A stretch of 64,000 nt of DNA from JACQFZ01 sp045810625. Lineage in GTDB: Bacteria; Pseudomonadota; Gammaproteobacteria; Acidiferrobacterales; Sulfurifustaceae. Location: the NCBI GenBank assembly GCA_045810625.1, contig JBJMVQ010000069.1:9868-73867 (forward strand), written 5' to 3'. Below, in pieces: positions 56,097 through 63,626 of this stretch (within the stretch, counting starts at the first letter, position 1; each line of letters starts with the position of its first letter). Made by a program: the position numbers and the translations under genes. The notes under the pieces are model-generated. The model did not search any database. It worked only from the letters and a program-made list of their open reading frames with translations, and was not told the origin of the DNA.

Positions 56097-56667
56097 GTGA
56101 TGCGCTGGAACATGAGCATCGGACCGATTGGCAGGCGCGGCGCATTCGGGCCGAACAACCGGCCGTCGCCGCAGGCCGGCGACTCTTCACGCGAGAAGGA
56201 TGATTGCCGCGACGGTACCGTCGCGGACTCGGGAGCAGTGATTGTGCTTGGCACGCGCGCGATTACAGCCGTTCGCCGTGGTTCTCGCCTTGACATGAAT
56301 CAAGTGCTTCGCGGCTGGCCTCGGGCACCCGGGACATCACCGCCATCGGTAGGCAAAAAGGATCCGACCCTCGGTCTTCCCTGCACGCAATTCAAAATGG
56401 TAAGGGCACTCTCGATCGCTGCCCTGCAACGACCGCGGACGTGGAAATCACATGAAAGCGATCGCGCGAGTTGCGCTTTGTGCGCAATGGACGACAAGAA
56501 ACTGCGACCGCACGCATCGCGAGGATGTCAGCGGCGCCGCTCTCGCCCCCATCCGGTGGGCCGAACGATGACGAGCACCCGCCCTGTCGCCGATAGCGCT
56601 CTTGCGTATACTGTTCGCCGGTTTGAAACACGTTTCGCGGTCAACGTCGGTTTACAGGGAGCTGGAC
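56097..56667. other. Spacer between the fabB remnant and a thioesterase gene
   Basis: I looked on both strands for the missing FabB nucleophile region and did not find it. No other gene is convincing in these 571 bases, which may be deleted or eroded sequence. Confidence 0.4.
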
Positions 56668-57123
56668 ATGTCGGAATCACTAACACCAAGGCAGTTGGTC
56701 GAAATGGTAACGTCTCGGCCGGGGTACACGAGCGCGGTCGGAACCAGAGTGCTGCATGCCGAAGCAGGTTGTGTTCATTTGGCCATCGGCAAACGCCCGG
56801 ATCTGCTGCAGTTCAGTGGCTTTTTCCACGGCGGTGTCATCAGCGGGCTCGCGGACCACGCCGCCGGTGGGGCAGTGACGACGGCGCTGCCTCCGGGGCG
56901 CATTGCCGTTACGATCGATCTGCACGTCAACTTCCTGTCTCCGGCCGACGGCGAATCGATCGTCGCAAAAGCAAGAGCCGTTCAGATCGGCGGCACGGTT
57001 TGCGTCGCGAACGTGGAAGTCATGACCGTGAATGGCAGCGGCGAAGAGCGGTTATGCGCGCTGGCGACGGCCGCAATGCGAGTGGTGGAAATGCCGGGGA
57101 AACAACGGGCGGCGGCCTCTTGA
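56668..57123 (+). CDS. PaaI-family hotdog thioesterase
   Basis: The 151-residue protein (from ATG 56668, GGGAG before it) has the hotdog fold of PaaI/YigI thioesterases: CVHLAIGKRPDLLQFSGFFH, GGVISGLADHAAGGAVTTAL with the HGG motif and downstream Asp, and IDLHVNFLSPADGESIVAKA. It hydrolyses an acyl-CoA; the acyl group is unknown. A longer reading from 56602 lacks support. A second PaaI-type gene is at 60158. Confidence 0.9.
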   Translation: MSESLTPRQLVEMVTSRPGYTSAVGTRVLHAEAGCVHLAIGKRPDLLQFSGFFHGGVISGLADHAAGGAVTTALPPGRIAVTIDLHVNFLSPADGESIVAKARAVQIGGTVCVANVEVMTVNGSGEERLCALATAAMRVVEMPGKQRAAAS

Positions 57124-57169
57124 AAAATACGTCGCGCGCCGGGCGGGGTTTCGCCCGCCGGCGACGCTC

Positions 57170-57457
57170 CTACGGATCCACTCGTCGGTAGTAACCCAAA
57201 TCGGGCTTGATGCCGAGACGGGCGAACGACTCCTGCGGATTGAAGTTCGCCCGTGCCTGCATCTTCGTTACCGCCGCGCGCGCTTGCTCGACGACGGCCT
57301 CGTTCGCCCATTCGACAATCGTCACAAAGTTGAAGCTGCCCTGGCCCCACGATTGTTCGAGCACGAAGTCCTGCACGAATCCGGGCTGCGCCCTGAGCAG
57401 CGCGTGCGTTTGCCGCACTCTGCTCAGAAACTCGTCCCGCGCCGCCTCCGGCACCAC
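57170..57457 (-). CDS. Antibiotic-biosynthesis-monooxygenase (ABM) fold protein
   Basis: The product (95 residues from GTG 57457) has the dimeric alpha/beta-barrel ABM fold: AARDEFLSRVRQTHALLRAQ, PGFVQDFVLEQSWGQGSFNF and VTIVEWANEAVVEQARAAV. The in-frame codons upstream (ERVYRVDQFVVPEAARDEF) are family-like, so translation probably begins earlier, between the VOC stop at 57518 and 57457, but no ATG or GTG with a ribosome site is in frame there. It likely follows the VOC gene in one operon. Confidence 0.8.
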   Translation of the reverse strand: MVPEAARDEFLSRVRQTHALLRAQPGFVQDFVLEQSWGQGSFNFVTIVEWANEAVVEQARAAVTKMQARANFNPQESFARLGIKPDLGYYRRVDP

Positions 57458-57517
57458 GAACTGATCGACACGGTAGACGCGCTCAGTTGGCTCATCGTTG
57501 TCTTCGATCGAATGCTC

Positions 57518-57898
57518 TCAGCCGCTACCGTACGGTCGGGTGAGGATCTCCAGGTTGTGCCCGTTCGGGTCTTCGAAGTAGAGCCCTCGCCCGCCGTCGT
57601 GGGTGTTGATGGTGTTCGCCCGGCGATGGAGCGGATCGGCCCAGTACATCATGCCGCGCTCGCGGATTCGACCTAGAATTTCGTCGAACTCCTGCTCGCT
57701 GACGAGAAACGCGTAGTGATGCGGCTCGACCTCGTCGTACTCGTCGTAGAAATCCAGCGTTACGCCGTTGTCCATCTCCACGCCAACAAACGGACCGAAT
57801 GGTGTCGGCGCGGGACGTCCCAGGATTTCCGCGAGAAATCTTGCCGATTGAGTCTTATCACGCGCATGGACGATTGTGTGATTCAGCTCGATGCTCAT
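57518..57898 (-). CDS. VOC-family (glyoxalase/bleomycin-resistance-like) protein
   Basis: The 126-residue protein has the paired beta-alpha-beta-beta-beta modules: ELNHTIVHARDKTQSARFLA and GVEMDNGVTLDFYDEYDEVE, then EPHHYAFLVSEQEFDEILGR and GGRGLYFEDPNGHNLEILTR. His8 (ELNHTIV), His61 region (EPHHYAFLV) and the terminal Glu (HNLEIL) could bind a metal. CGGAGAG precedes the ATG. It is upstream of the ABM gene and shares its strand with the FMN reductase 91 bases away. Confidence 0.9.
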   Translation of the reverse strand: MSIELNHTIVHARDKTQSARFLAEILGRPAPTPFGPFVGVEMDNGVTLDFYDEYDEVEPHHYAFLVSEQEFDEILGRIRERGMMYWADPLHRRANTINTHDGGRGLYFEDPNGHNLEILTRPYGSG

Positions 57899-57989
57899 GA
57901 CTGATCTCTCCGTTTTTTAGAACGATCGACACGTCGGGCACGCCAGACGTACGGCCGGCCGCCATTCATTCGGTTCGCCGGCCGTGCAA

Positions 57990-58568
57990 TCACGCCGTTT
58001 TCTCGTACGGATACGGCGTCGCGCCTCGGGCTTGCCGCAAGGCACTCGCCCACCAATGCAGTTGCGCGAGCATCAAGGTCATGGCTTGGCGCACCGCATC
58101 GGGCGCGCGCAGATTTCCATCGGCACCCAATTGCTGCCAAGGTTTGACGAAGCTCACCGTATTCTTGATGGATACGGCGTGCAACCCCGCGAACACCTGG
58201 CGCAGCTGCTCGACGGCGCGCAAGCCGCCGCCGCTGCCGCCGTACGAGACAAACGCTACGGGTTTCGCTTTCCATTCGTCATAGACGGAATCGATCAGAA
58301 GTTTCAGCGGCGCCGGGTAGCTGTGGTTGTACTCGGGGGTGACGACGATGAACGCATCCGCCTTGCCGATGCGCTCCTTCAACGCCGTCACATCGAAGGC
58401 GGCGTCGTGCTCAGGCCGCGCTAGCGACAGCGCGAGAGGATCGATGAGGTCCCGCGCGAAATCCCCGTGCCGCGCGAGCTCGGCGCTGACCCAGGTCCCA
58501 ACCTTGTCGCATACTCTACCTTCGCGTGCGCTGCCATAAATAACTGCCAAGCCAATCTTTTCGTTCAT
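57990..58568 (-). CDS. NAD(P)H-dependent FMN reductase, probable SoxR target
   Basis: The 192-residue flavodoxin-fold protein carries IGLAVIYGSAREGRVCDKVG at the FMN-phosphate loop, DAFIVVTPEYNHSYPAPLKL, LIDSVYDEWKAKPVAFVSYG and GGSGGGLRAVEQLRQVFAG, typical of the NADPH-dependent FMN/azo/quinone reductase family. It is divergent from soxR with a SoxR-type promoter reading towards it, so it is probably induced by redox-cycling compounds. It may lead an operon with the VOC and ABM genes downstream. Confidence 0.92.
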   Translation of the reverse strand: MNEKIGLAVIYGSAREGRVCDKVGTWVSAELARHGDFARDLIDPLALSLARPEHDAAFDVTALKERIGKADAFIVVTPEYNHSYPAPLKLLIDSVYDEWKAKPVAFVSYGGSGGGLRAVEQLRQVFAGLHAVSIKNTVSFVKPWQQLGADGNLRAPDAVRQAMTLMLAQLHWWASALRQARGATPYPYEKTA

Positions 58569-58605
58569 CGGAGTCCCTTCCGTGGGTTGTTAAACGAACC
58601 GATGC

Positions 58606-58636
58606 AGTGTAAAACCTGAAGCTTACTTGAGGTCAA
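58606..58636 (-). promoter_or_regulatory. SoxR-controlled promoter with 19-bp spacer
   Basis: CCTGAAGCTTACTTGAGG (58615-58632) matches the SoxR box CCTCAAGTTAACTTGAGG at 15 of 18 positions. On the minus strand it lies between TTGACC (58636-58631) and TACACT (58611-58606), which are separated by 19 bases. An overlong 19-bp spacer is the hallmark of MerR-family activation. The promoter reads into the FMN reductase gene. Confidence 0.85.
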
Positions 58637-58648
58637 GGGGCCGCCTGC

Positions 58649-59110
58649 ATGCCGAGACTGACTCCGGAGGACGTCCATAAGAAGCTGACCGTTGGACAAG
58701 TCGCCGCACGCAGTGGCGTCGCCGTTTCCGCGATTCACTTTTACGAATCGAAAGGACTCATCAAGAGCCGGCGCAACGCCGGCAACCAGCGCCGCTATTC
58801 ATACGATGTTCTGCGGCGCATCGCGGTCATCAAGGTCGCGCAGCGTCTCGGCATTCCGCTCGCGTCGATCGGCGCGGCGCTCGCGACCCTCCCGGCGGGA
58901 CGAACGCCCACCGCGGAGGATTGGAGCAGGCTTTCCGCGCAGTGGAAGCGGGAGCTGGACAACCGCATCGAGAAGCTGACCCAGCTGCGCGATCAACTCA
59001 CCGACTGTATCGGCTGCGGCTGCCTTTCGCTCAAACGGTGCCGTCTTCGCAACCCCTGGGACGAGTTGTCCGAGCAAGGACCCGGGCCGCGGCTGCTCGA
59101 CCCGCTCTGA
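58649..59110 (+). CDS. soxR: Redox-sensitive MerR-family regulator SoxR
   Basis: The 153-residue protein has the MerR winged helix (KLTVGQVAARSGVAVSAIHF, YESKGLIKSRRNAGNQRRYS), a dimerisation helix, and the 2Fe-2S cysteines 120, 123, 125 and 131 (DCIGCGCLSLKRCRL), nearly the E. coli numbering. In many non-enteric bacteria SoxR senses redox-active dyes or antibiotics and activates small oxidoreductases directly. The divergent FMN reductase with a SoxR promoter fits this model; no soxS is present. Confidence 0.95.
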   Translation: MPRLTPEDVHKKLTVGQVAARSGVAVSAIHFYESKGLIKSRRNAGNQRRYSYDVLRRIAVIKVAQRLGIPLASIGAALATLPAGRTPTAEDWSRLSAQWKRELDNRIEKLTQLRDQLTDCIGCGCLSLKRCRLRNPWDELSEQGPGPRLLDPL

Positions 59111-59182
59111 GCCCCTGCATTGCATGAATGTCGGATCGCACCTCCTCCGTTCGAAGAGCCAACCCGATGAGGAGAAGATCAA

Positions 59183-59622
59183 ATGGCCGGCAGGAATCCC
59201 CGCCGTCTCGGACGAAGTGCGCTCGCGGTACTACTTGGATTTGTTGCGGGCGCCGTTGTTTCGCTCGGCACGGATGAAGTCCTGCATGTGCTCAGGTCTA
59301 TCCGCCGTGGCGTAGCGATGTTCGATCGGGCTTGTTGGTGCTGGCGTTATCGTATCGCGTCGTTTACGGTATGGCGGGAAGTTACATTGCCGCGAAGCGC
59401 GCACCACGTAATCCGATGCGCCATGTGCTGATACTGAGCGGGATCGGGTTCATGCTGAGTACGGCAGGCGTTATTGCAATCCTACCGCTCGATCTCGGCC
59501 CGGCCTGGCACCTGATCACCCCGGCGCTCGCTACTTTGCCTTGCGCGTGGTTGGGCGGCGTGTTGCATGCACGGCGTACGGAAACCGGGCAGCGCCCGCG
59601 GACCGATTCGAAATATTCGTGA
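59183..59622 (+). pseudogene. Small membrane protein gene broken by one frameshift
   Basis: From ATG 59183 (GAGGAG before it) frame one reads GRSALAVLLGFVAGAVVSLG, TDEVLHVLRSIRRGVAMFDR and then turns Cys/Trp/Arg rich. The other frame continues from about 59332 as LLVLALSYRVVYGMAGSYIA, RHVLILSGIGFMLSTAGVIA and LITPALATLPCAWLGGVLHA. Joining them after one missing base near 59330 gives a single protein of about 146 residues with four hydrophobic segments. It is either a real pseudogene or a sequencing error. Its end overlaps the start of the DUF4112 gene by four bases, so it may once have been translated with it. Confidence 0.7.
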
Positions 59623-60143
59623 AAAAATCGCCACGCGTCATTTCCGTTGATTCCTCGGGCAACGTGCAGTCGGTCGAGGAAGCCGGGGTACGCGAAATGC
59701 GCCGGCGGCTCCGGCACCTCGCGTGGCTGCTCGATAGCTCGATCCCTCTCCCGGGAACGCGCTTCACAATCGGCGTGGACGCGTTGCTCGGCCTATTTCC
59801 CGTCGTCGGCGATCTGCTCGGGGTGCTGATCTCGAGCTACATCGTGAAAGAAGCGGCACGCCTGGGCGCTCCACGGATCGTCCTCGCGCGCATGGCGTTT
59901 AACATCGCGGTCGAGGGGGTGATCGGCATCGTTCCGTTCGCCGGCGACGTTTTCGACGCGGCGTGGAAAGCTAATCAACGCAACGTGCGTCTGCTCGATG
60001 CCTGGCTCGAGCGGCCGGGCAAAACCGAACGCGCGAGCCGCGGCTTGGGGGTGATGCTCGTTGTCGCGCTTGCGGCCTTCCTCGCGCTATCCGCTACGGC
60101 GGCCGTCCTCTTAGCGCGCTGGATGATCAGCATTCTTGGCTGA
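59619..60143 (+). CDS. DUF4112 membrane protein
   Basis: The 174-residue protein from GTG 59619 begins with a charged region, then the DUF4112 core: LRHLAWLLDSSIPLPGTRFT, IGVDALLGLFPVVGDLLGVL, VLARMAFNIAVEGVIGIVPF and AGDVFDAAWKANQRNVRLLD, ending in a membrane helix (LVVALAAFLALSATAAVLLA). Function unknown; the two glycine-rich hydrophobic hairpins suggest membrane insertion. It overlaps the frameshifted upstream gene as GTGA. A longer reading from 59541 is unlikely. Confidence 0.88.
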   Translation: MKKSPRVISVDSSGNVQSVEEAGVREMRRRLRHLAWLLDSSIPLPGTRFTIGVDALLGLFPVVGDLLGVLISSYIVKEAARLGAPRIVLARMAFNIAVEGVIGIVPFAGDVFDAAWKANQRNVRLLDAWLERPGKTERASRGLGVMLVVALAAFLALSATAAVLLARWMISILG

Positions 60144-60157
60144 TCCGGCGCGCGTCG

Positions 60158-60631
60158 TCATGGATCTTGAACCGTATCGAGCTGCTTAAAAACCGACGTG
60201 GCGATGACCACCAGCTGATCTCTTCGGTCGTAAACACGACCTTCGCAGAACAACAAACCGCCTTTCGCCGACAGCACCTTGCCCGTGGCGTAAATACCGC
60301 CCGCGAGCGCCGGCTTCATCAGTTTCGCCGAGAACTCGATCGTCGCGCACCGCCCGCCGCCCAGGCGCATGATTGCGGCGCTCGCCATTGCGCAATCGAG
60401 CAGGCCCATCAATACGGTGCCGTTGAGTACAGGCCGTTCTTGGCCCCCCAAGTGAAAATCCTCCACAGCGTCGATCCGCACGAGCGCCTCGTCAGCCTGG
60501 CCGACGCAAAGCCTGAGCCCAAGATGCTTGACGATGGGCATCGCATTTATTTTTTGCTCGACGAAACGCGCCAGGCTTCGCTCGTCTTCCGCTGCGTGGC
60601 GTAGCGTCTTTTCTGAATCGACTGTCGACAT
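60158..60631 (-). CDS. PaaI-type hotdog thioesterase in the diiron/radical-SAM cluster
   Basis: The 157-residue protein from ATG 60631 has the hotdog helix GTVLMGLLDCAMASAAIMRL preceded by FHLGGQERPVLN, then CATIEFSAKLMKPALAGGIY and GLLFCEGRVYDRRDQLVVIA. The usual HGG is changed to LNG, so catalysis may differ from standard PaaI. It is last in a tight minus-strand cluster, 23 bases after the radical SAM stop, suggesting release of a CoA-bound product. A longer reading to 61045 overlaps the radical SAM gene and is rejected. Confidence 0.82.
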   Translation of the reverse strand: MSTVDSEKTLRHAAEDERSLARFVEQKINAMPIVKHLGLRLCVGQADEALVRIDAVEDFHLGGQERPVLNGTVLMGLLDCAMASAAIMRLGGGRCATIEFSAKLMKPALAGGIYATGKVLSAKGGLLFCEGRVYDRRDQLVVIATSVFKQLDTVQDP

Positions 60632-60654
60632 GGATTTTCGCGATGGCGGCGCGG

Positions 60655-61902
60655 TCAGTCGCCCGATACGCCCGACGCTATCGCTTCCGCCGGCGCGCAC
60701 CCCGATACCGCCGACGGTAGAACGTCCCCTGCATCTGTCGCCGATCGATGGAACGGCGACCAGTAGAACTGCGACCAATAACTCTCCGCCACGTCGAGCC
60801 AGGTTTGAAGCGTGGACTTGTCCGTCAGGAACTCGTGCATGTTGACCAATAGCCAGCTGAACACGGCCTGGCTGTCGCGACAGCCGTCGCAATGACCCGA
60901 GGTACAGCAGAATTTGACCGTCTTCAAGTCCGCGGACCAGGCGTTGAACACCGGAAGGTGCGGATTGCCGTTCGACATCCGTGCGCGGTGCGCCAGATGG
61001 TCGACGCTGATGCTGGGACAATTTTCGTACCCGAACGCCCCCCAATGCGATTGGCCCGTGATGATGGCGTTGATGTAGTACGGGTGGCTGATGACCGTGT
61101 CGGGGAAGAGCGCTTTGACGCGAAGCGCTTCGTTCAGCAGCTCGCGTTGACGCGAGACCGCCGACGGCGACGACGAGCCGTACTTGCTGTAAAAGTTGAA
61201 CGTCACCGGATTGCCGTTGTCGCGGATACGCCGAACCGTGTCCTCGATGTACTCGATTCCGTCTTCGGTCACGGCATAGACGAAAAACGCGCGGTCGTCG
61301 CCGCGGTAGTTTTCGAGCACGCTGTCGAACAGTCCGGAGAAACGGCGACCGCTCGGCTTGATCGCGCGAAGCTCGTCATCGAGCTTGCCACCTCCGAATA
61401 GGGTCAGACCGATCGAAACGTTCTCGAACCCCTCGACCGGCAGCCGTTTGAGCCCGTTCGACGAGACGGTGACGTACTTCATGTGCTTGCAAAAAATACG
61501 AATGCGATCCGGGAACAGCGTGGGCTCGCCGCCGATGATGAGCGCGCTGTTGATCTTGCGATCTTGTCGTTCGCGGATGACGAACGCCTCGAGGGCCGCC
61601 GAATCCGTTACTTCGTGCGTCTCCGTGTCGTGACCATATTCAAAAAACCAGCAGCCGGCGCAGCGGATGTTACAGGCGTTCGTCAGGTGATATTCGGATA
61701 CACGCACGCTGCGCGCGAATCTGCCAAGACGCGATAGTCGGGCTTTCAACGGAGCATCGTCCCCCGTGAGCGCTTCGAGTTTCGCGGCGGCTTCTTTGGC
61801 GCGTTTACGGCGAGCCTGGGCGGCGGTCGCAACGTCCGCGCCGCTCGTTTTCGCGATAAAGCCAATCTTGCTTTGTGCAGGGCCGGTGTCGTTCCATCGC
61901 AT
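60655..61902 (-). CDS. Radical SAM enzyme of the diiron/MaoC cluster
   Basis: The 415-residue protein has the radical SAM cysteines 77, 81 and 84 in CNIRCAGCWFFEYG, the SAM-binding ALIIGGEPTLFPD, and VTFNFYSKYGSS later. A second cysteine group near 330-345 (FCCTSGHCDGCRDSQ) suggests an auxiliary iron-sulfur cluster, as in SPASM-type enzymes. The first 50 residues are a basic Ala/Lys-rich extension. The partner substrate is unknown; no small precursor peptide is obvious next to it. It lies between MaoC and PaaI genes on the same strand. Confidence 0.9.
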   Translation of the reverse strand: MRWNDTGPAQSKIGFIAKTSGADVATAAQARRKRAKEAAAKLEALTGDDAPLKARLSRLGRFARSVRVSEYHLTNACNIRCAGCWFFEYGHDTETHEVTDSAALEAFVIRERQDRKINSALIIGGEPTLFPDRIRIFCKHMKYVTVSSNGLKRLPVEGFENVSIGLTLFGGGKLDDELRAIKPSGRRFSGLFDSVLENYRGDDRAFFVYAVTEDGIEYIEDTVRRIRDNGNPVTFNFYSKYGSSSPSAVSRQRELLNEALRVKALFPDTVISHPYYINAIITGQSHWGAFGYENCPSISVDHLAHRARMSNGNPHLPVFNAWSADLKTVKFCCTSGHCDGCRDSQAVFSWLLVNMHEFLTDKSTLQTWLDVAESYWSQFYWSPFHRSATDAGDVLPSAVSGCAPAEAIASGVSGD

Positions 61903-61967
61903 TTCAGCCTCCGTTCATGGGCAATTGACGGCCCGGACGTTTGGATGCGTCGCCCGGGCGGACGGAC

Positions 61968-62444
61968 TTATTTGCTCGCAGGCCGACCTGTGCCGAGCGA
62001 TGCGTGCTCGCGCCGTTTGAACAAATAGTCCACGGCTGCGGTCATGACGACAGCTTCGTCTTGATTGAAAACCGTTAAATCGACGCGAATGCGGCCAAGT
62101 TCGGGCTGCTTTTTCATAATCTCGGTCTCCGCCACCACCAGCCCCACTTCAATCGCGTCGCCGGGCCTCACCGGTTTGAGCCAACGCACGTCCGACATGC
62201 CGAGGCCTCCGGTCATCTCGCTGCCGATCAGGAGGTCATCCACGATGATCGACGCGGCCAGGCAAAGCGTCTGCAGACCGCTCGCGATCAAGCCGCCGAA
62301 CATCGATCGCCGGGCGGCGTCTTCGTCGACGTGAAACGGGAGCCGGTCGAACTCTTGCGCGAATCGCAGGATGGATTCCTTCGTGACCGCTTTCTGCCCA
62401 AGTCGATAACTGGTTCCGACGCGGAAATCTTCGAAATATTTCAT
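61968..62444 (-). CDS. MaoC-family (R)-hydratase/dehydratase
   Basis: The 158-residue protein from ATG 62444 has the hotdog hydratase motif ESILRFAQEFDRLPFHVDED (catalytic Asp and His) and FGGLIASGLQTLCLAASIIV, then GGLGMSDVRWLKPVRPGDAI. It should add water to, or remove it from, an enoyl-CoA-type thioester. In the phenylacetate pathway a MaoC-like domain (PaaZ) handles the ring product, which matches the PaaA-like protein just upstream. The start lies 35 bases after the stop of that gene. Confidence 0.92.
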   Translation of the reverse strand: MKYFEDFRVGTSYRLGQKAVTKESILRFAQEFDRLPFHVDEDAARRSMFGGLIASGLQTLCLAASIIVDDLLIGSEMTGGLGMSDVRWLKPVRPGDAIEVGLVVAETEIMKKQPELGRIRVDLTVFNQDEAVVMTAAVDYLFKRREHASLGTGRPASK

Positions 62445-62479
62445 AGCGACCCTGTCGCCGCGGCTGGCGCGTGCGTAAG

Positions 62480-63199
62480 TCAAAGGAACTTTCGGTTGCA
62501 ATCGTCCGGCGGCACGGTCAATCCCAGCGCTTCGAGCCTTGGCCGGGTGCGCGCGATGAAGGCAACTCTTGCTTCGTCGTTCGGGCGGCTGCGCAGGCCC
62601 CACTTGATATAACGCGCCGATCGCTCGGAGCTGCTGGAGCCGAACAGATCGAGGACTTGTCCCCATTTCCAGTCGAGCACTCGTTGAACCTTGGCCCGGC
62701 CTTCATCGGTTTCGCAAAGACCCCTGATGATGCGAACGCCGTGGGCGATATGCTTTGATTCCTCGGTGATCACCACGTCGCAGGACTCCGCCAGCGGCCG
62801 ATAGCTGCTTTCACGCATTTCCAGGATATGTTCGAGCGCTGCCGATTCGGCGAGCATCGATGCCAATCCACGTTCGGCCCAGTTGTCGTACTCGTGGACA
62901 AAATCGCTCGGATAGTATTTCCGTTCGGATAAATCTTGGTGCAGCATGAACTTCACATCGACGCCGAGATCGGCCAAGAGCTTGGCGCCGATCATGTAGT
63001 GATTTATTTCTTCTGCGGCACTTTCGTAAATGACCTTGAGCTCGTACGCGTTGGGAGCGTATGGCGCCATGCGGATGTACGTATCGCCGCCGCTCAGCTC
63101 GCCCTCGGTGTGCGCGAGTAACTGGCGAATGAGCAGCTCTTTATATTCGGGAGGCATTTTGGAAACGTCTTCGAGGCCATAGGTCGTCGCCGTGTTCAC
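62480..63199 (-). CDS. PaaA/PaaC-like ferritin-fold diiron protein
   Basis: The 239-residue protein belongs to the phenylacetyl-CoA epoxidase catalytic-subunit family (PF05138-like). Candidate diiron ligands: Glu32/Glu34 (LLAHTEGELSGGDTY), Glu64 and His67 (SAAEEINHYMIGAKL), Glu118/Glu123 (MLAESAALEHILEMR), Glu147 and His150 (VITEESKHIAHGVRI). The four-helix, two E-x2-H arrangement suggests an O2-activating oxygenase or oxidase. The other Paa subunits (B, C, D, reductase E) are not in the window. GTG 63199 follows AAGGAG. It heads the four-gene cluster. Confidence 0.85.
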   Translation of the reverse strand: MNTATTYGLEDVSKMPPEYKELLIRQLLAHTEGELSGGDTYIRMAPYAPNAYELKVIYESAAEEINHYMIGAKLLADLGVDVKFMLHQDLSERKYYPSDFVHEYDNWAERGLASMLAESAALEHILEMRESSYRPLAESCDVVITEESKHIAHGVRIIRGLCETDEGRAKVQRVLDWKWGQVLDLFGSSSSERSARYIKWGLRSRPNDEARVAFIARTRPRLEALGLTVPPDDCNRKFL

Positions 63200-63626
63200 A
63201 CTGGGTCTCCTTGGAATTGCGCGTTGATGCCCGACCGGGCGATCAACGTTTGAATTTGCGCCCCCACCGCGAACAACGGGGCAAAGAACGACTGCGTGCC
63301 GACATCGACGAAGTACGGCGGTGTAAATTTCTGCCGGGGGCGAAACTGCGCGGTGCGTGCCTCCCTGCTTAGCCTTCTCCCATGCGACGCCGTAAGTGAT
63401 TCGATTATGCGATGCGATTCAAAACATCGTCAACAAGAATGGCGCCGCGCGCAATAATCTTTTGGCTACTACTCCGCTCGGCACGCGCGTGCGACCGGCT
63501 GAGATTTGCTACAGACCAACGGAGATGGTTCTTCCGGACTATGTCCGAGCATGCGCGTGCATCGAATTGGCGCACGCCTAATCATTCGTTGGGGGAGGCA
63601 ATGGCGCGGATAGGCGCACGACTTAC
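63200..63626. other. Spacer between eutC and the diiron cluster
   Basis: No gene is supported in these 427 bases, and no clear terminator follows eutC. It probably holds the promoter of the diiron/MaoC/radical-SAM cluster. Confidence 0.45.
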
